Shown here: positions 5,723-8,041 of the stretch, piece after piece
Layout: each line of letters opens with the position of its first letter
Position numbering within the stretch: the stretch's first letter is position 1
Source of the DNA: Spirochaetaceae bacterium
GTDB taxonomy: Bacteria; Spirochaetota; Spirochaetia; Treponematales; Breznakiellaceae
Assembly: GCA_031258625.1 (NCBI GenBank)
Contig: JAIRMO010000041.1
Coordinates: 1-8,041 of the forward strand
Direction: 5' to 3'
Length of the DNA stretch: 8,041 nucleotides
Notes under the pieces: model-generated
The model's database searches: none
What the model was told of the DNA's origin: nothing
The model's input: only the letters and a program-made list of their open reading frames with translations
Translations under genes and position numbers: made by a program

Positions 5723-7634
5723 CGGGTTGCCAAAGGGCGGGAAAAAACGTATCCTTGTTTTTGAAGATTCGGATATTTTTGCCGATATGCTGGTGGAATT
5801 CCTCAATGACGCGGGATATGTAACGGGCCGGGCGATCAACGGGTTTGAGGGGATCAAGCAGGTATACACCTTTCTGCCCCACCTGATCGTTACCGATGTG
5901 GAGATGCCCCTTTTTAAGGGTTACCAGGCCACCCGCCTGTTAAAGTCCCGGAAAAACACCCGGAATATTCCCATTATCATGTTCACCGGCCTGGGGGAGA
6001 TCAAAGACCGGTTCTGGGGCAGCCAGGCGGGGGCGGATTGGTACATCGAAAAGTCGCCGAACAACTTTAACGAATTGGGGGACCGGATCCGGGAACTTCT
6101 GACGGAAAGGCCGGATCCGGATTTTGCCGCCCTGACCCAGGAGGGGAAACGGGTTGACGATAATACCCTGATTGAAACGGTAAACAACCTCCTGGATCAC
6201 AAACTCTTTCAGACCACCCTGATTGGGATGCTCACCGAATTGTCCGGAAAGATCGGGTCTCTCCAGGAGATCCTCCGGGGTTTTTTTGACCTTTTGGCCT
6301 ATGTATGTGAGGCGGAAATAACCTCGGTGATGATAAAAAGCGTTGATAATTCCCTTTTTGTGTATACCGCAAACCGGGCGGGTTTTACGGAAAATATCGT
6401 CATGGACTTTACCGCCATCGCCATCGCCGATTTTAACGCCCAGTTTCCCGATTATAAGGTTATTTCCAAAGACACCGTGGATTTTTATCCCCCGGGGGAT
6501 AAAAAGAAACCCATTGAATCGTATATTGTTTTTCCCCTGTTAAGCGCCGGGGAAAAATTCGCTACGGTACATATCGCCAATTCCATTAAGGAATATTTTT
6601 CCCCGGTGATAATCGATAACCTCAATGTTTTTCTTTACGCCGCCGCCCCGGTTTTGGCCAACGGCCTCTCGATGCTGGAGATGGAACGGCTGCAAAAAAA
6701 AACCCGCCAGGCCTTTGCCCGGTACGTACCCGAAGATGTGATGGACGAGATTATCCGCAAGTCCCAGGACGCGGAGACCCAGAGCGAAACCCGGAACCTG
6801 GCGGTACTTTTTGCGGACATCAGGAATTTTACCAAAATATCAGAAAACTCAAGCGCCCAGGAGGTGGTGGGCTTCCTCAACGCCTTTTTTTCCCTCATGG
6901 GGAACAAGGTTATCGCCGGGGGTGGGCATGTGGATAAATTCATCGGTGATGCCATTATGGCTATATTCGGCGTCCCCAAACCCCTGCCGAACGCGGCGGG
7001 CAGCGCGATCTCCGCGGCGATCCGGATGATGCGGGCCCTGCCCCAGGTGGATACCGGGCGGATCAACGTCCTCCCGAAGGAATTTTCCATCGGTATCGGC
7101 ATTAACTACGGGGAATGTGTGGTGGGAAACATCGGCTTCCAGGACAAGGTGGACTATACCGTCATCGGCGATACGGTAAACCTCGCCTCCCGGCTGGAGG
7201 GAACTACCAAACTGTACCGCCATCCCATCATGGTATCGGAATATATGCACACCGCGGCCCGGGATTCCTATATCTTTAGAAAAGCGGACAGCGTCCGGGT
7301 GATCGGGAAGAACCAGCCCGTGAATATCTATGCGGTATACGCCGCCTTTGCCGGGGAAGAGGAAAAGGTTATTACCGCCGATGCCTCAGAGGATTCGGCA
7401 TTACCCCTGCCCCCGTCCCTGGTTATCCACCGGGAACTCCTGGACCAGTACGACAAGGGGCTCAAGCTTTTTTCCATGCGGGAATGGGAAACCGCCCGGC
7501 AGTATTTCCTGGACGCCCTCAAAATAGACGCGGGGGACTACCTTTCCGCCTTCTACCTGGAACGGACCGAAACCTATATCCGGGAGCCGCCCCCCGCGGA
7601 TCTGGACATTACCACCAACCTGACGGAAAAATGA
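5715..7634 (+). CDS. Response regulator-class III adenylate cyclase (REC, GAF-like, cyclase)
   Basis: This 639-residue protein should convert ATP to cAMP under control of a phosphorylatable receiver. The receiver, about 10-130, has Glu17/Asp18, phospho-acceptor Asp61 in VTDVEMP, Thr91 and Lys113. A GAF-like region spans about 165-325. A short coiled-coil and the RYVPEDVMDEI linker lead into the cyclase, about 345-540. Metal-binding aspartates are Asp368 (FADIRNF) and Asp412 (KFIGDAIMAIFG). Lys408 and Thr482 form the adenine-selecting pair; Asn489 and Arg493 (VNLASR) are the transition-state residues. All catalytic residues are present, so it should be active. Thr in place of Asp at the second specificity position marks class IIIb, the CyaC/soluble-AC type. 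The C-terminal helices and final PPPADLDITTNLTEK resemble a tail common on such cyclases. ATG 5715 follows GGGGA by five bases and overlaps the kinase stop (ATGGATGA), so the two proteins should be made in step. It is the evident output of the pathway. Confidence 0.96.
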   Translation: MDDGLPKGGKKRILVFEDSDIFADMLVEFLNDAGYVTGRAINGFEGIKQVYTFLPHLIVTDVEMPLFKGYQATRLLKSRKNTRNIPIIMFTGLGEIKDRFWGSQAGADWYIEKSPNNFNELGDRIRELLTERPDPDFAALTQEGKRVDDNTLIETVNNLLDHKLFQTTLIGMLTELSGKIGSLQEILRGFFDLLAYVCEAEITSVMIKSVDNSLFVYTANRAGFTENIVMDFTAIAIADFNAQFPDYKVISKDTVDFYPPGDKKKPIESYIVFPLLSAGEKFATVHIANSIKEYFSPVIIDNLNVFLYAAAPVLANGLSMLEMERLQKKTRQAFARYVPEDVMDEIIRKSQDAETQSETRNLAVLFADIRNFTKISENSSAQEVVGFLNAFFSLMGNKVIAGGGHVDKFIGDAIMAIFGVPKPLPNAAGSAISAAIRMMRALPQVDTGRINVLPKEFSIGIGINYGECVVGNIGFQDKVDYTVIGDTVNLASRLEGTTKLYRHPIMVSEYMHTAARDSYIFRKADSVRVIGKNQPVNIYAVYAAFAGEEEKVITADASEDSALPLPPSLVIHRELLDQYDKGLKLFSMREWETARQYFLDALKIDAGDYLSAFYLERTETYIREPPPADLDITTNLTEK

Positions 7635-7641
7635 GCCGCCC

Positions 7642-7665
7642 CGCGAGCTTTCGCCGCGCTTTTTT
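7642..7665 (+). terminator. Probable rho-independent terminator of the operon
   Basis: CGCG at 7642-7645 pairs with CGCG at 7655-7658, and GC at 7647-7648 pairs with GC at 7653-7654. One A is bulged and the loop is TTTC. Six T at 7660-7665 follow after a single C. The stem is short and imperfect, but it sits eight bases after the cyclase stop and before a convergent gene, where a terminator is expected. Confidence 0.6.
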
Positions 7666-7675
7666 AAGGGGATCG

Positions 7676-8023
7676 TCATTTTACTCCAATCGTAACGGTA
7701 AACGTGGCGGCCGCGTTGGAAGGCTTGAGGGTCAGGGTGGTCCCGGCGCTGACGGTAACCGTTCCCACGCTCCGGCTGTTGTCCGGGGTGATGGTCAGTT
7801 CATACCGGTCCCCGCTTTTCGGCGTATAGGCCGCCCGGCTCCCGCTTGAGGTGATGACCAGGGTGTAGGTCTTTCCCCCCGCGGTCCCGCGGTAGGTAAC
7901 GGTTTCCACGCCGCCCCCGGTCCCGCCCCCGGTCCCGCCGCCGGTATCGCACCCGCCAATGGCGAATATCGCCGCCGCAAACAGAACGGCGAAACCGAAC
8001 AAAACGCTTCGTTGCTTTTTCAT
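7676..8023 (-). CDS. Small putative lipoprotein with TGGG repeats
   Basis: This 115-residue protein begins with a basic MKKQR segment and a hydrophobic stretch, then AIGGC, where Cys25 would be the lipidated residue. That fits the relaxed spirochaetal lipobox. After the Cys comes DTGGGTGGGTGGG, a flexible spacer encoded by three near-identical 12-bp units. The remaining roughly 75 residues are rich in Thr, Ser, Val and Gly with alternating hydrophobics (YTLVITSSG, ELTITPDNS, GTVTVSAGTTLTL), suggesting a small beta-sandwich on the cell surface or in the periplasm. AAGGAG at 8030-8035 is six bases before the ATG ending at 8023 and only three before another ATG at 8026, so the inner ATG is preferred. 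It converges on the cyclase gene with 41 bases between stops. No family is recognised, and a functional link to the signalling operon is not indicated. Its promoter lies beyond the window. Confidence 0.85.
   Translation of the reverse strand: MKKQRSVLFGFAVLFAAAIFAIGGCDTGGGTGGGTGGGVETVTYRGTAGGKTYTLVITSSGSRAAYTPKSGDRYELTITPDNSRSVGTVTVSAGTTLTLKPSNAAATFTVTIGVK
7910..7945 (-). repeat. Three 12-bp tandem units encoding (TGGG)3
   Basis: Three consecutive 12-bp units (7934-7945, 7922-7933, 7910-7921) each encode Thr-Gly-Gly-Gly and differ only at third codon positions. They form the spacer right after the lipidated cysteine. Because the unit is a multiple of three, copy-number change would lengthen or shorten the spacer without breaking the frame. 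Confidence 0.85.
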
Positions 8024-8041
8024 CATAAACTCCTTTTCTTC

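Noticed and set aside
1..8041. CRISPR array, tRNA or rRNA genes
   Set aside because: No regularly spaced repeats of suitable length, no tRNA-like cloverleaf with a TTCGA-type T-loop, and no rRNA-like segment were noticed on either strand.

Overview
The window looks like a piece of a spirochaete chromosome, most plausibly a Treponema of the termite-gut type. This is an inference from the moderate-to-high GC for a treponeme, the style of the receptor signalling domains, a class III adenylate cyclase with a spirochaete-like C-terminal tail, and a small glycine-rich lipoprotein with a loose lipobox. No rRNA or tRNA is present to fix the taxonomy.

Layout: 1-208 is the C-terminal end of an IS66-type transposase that enters from the left. 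A strong intrinsic terminator follows at 275-303. Bases 304-506 are non-coding leader with a possible promoter. Four genes then run in one direction from 507 to 7634: a receptor-like protein with two adjacent membrane helices and almost no periplasmic part; a second receptor with a six-helix membrane domain; a hybrid CheA-type kinase with its own receiver; and a receiver-GAF-like-adenylate cyclase. The last three junctions are tight (7-nt gap, 8-nt overlap), which indicates translational coupling. The only loose junction, between the two receptors, holds two perfect hairpins between 14-bp direct repeats. A probable terminator lies at 7642-7665. A convergent lipoprotein gene (minus strand, 8023-7676) closes the window.

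How the genes would work together (inference): the two receptors form a membrane signalling complex with the CheA-like kinase. The kinase autophosphorylates on His48 of its HPt domain, then passes phosphate to its own receiver (Asp706) and to the receiver of the cyclase (Asp61), setting cAMP synthesis. This is a compact chemosensory pathway whose output is cAMP rather than flagellar rotation. It is comparable in layout to the Wsp system, which ends in a diguanylate cyclase, but with a class III cyclase in that place. No CheW, CheR, CheB or CheY gene is in the window. Both receptors share unusual substitutions at the kinase-contacting hairpin tip, consistent with a private receptor-kinase pair. 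The cyclase carries the Lys/Thr substrate pair (K408/T482) typical of class IIIb enzymes, a group with known bicarbonate-responsive members.
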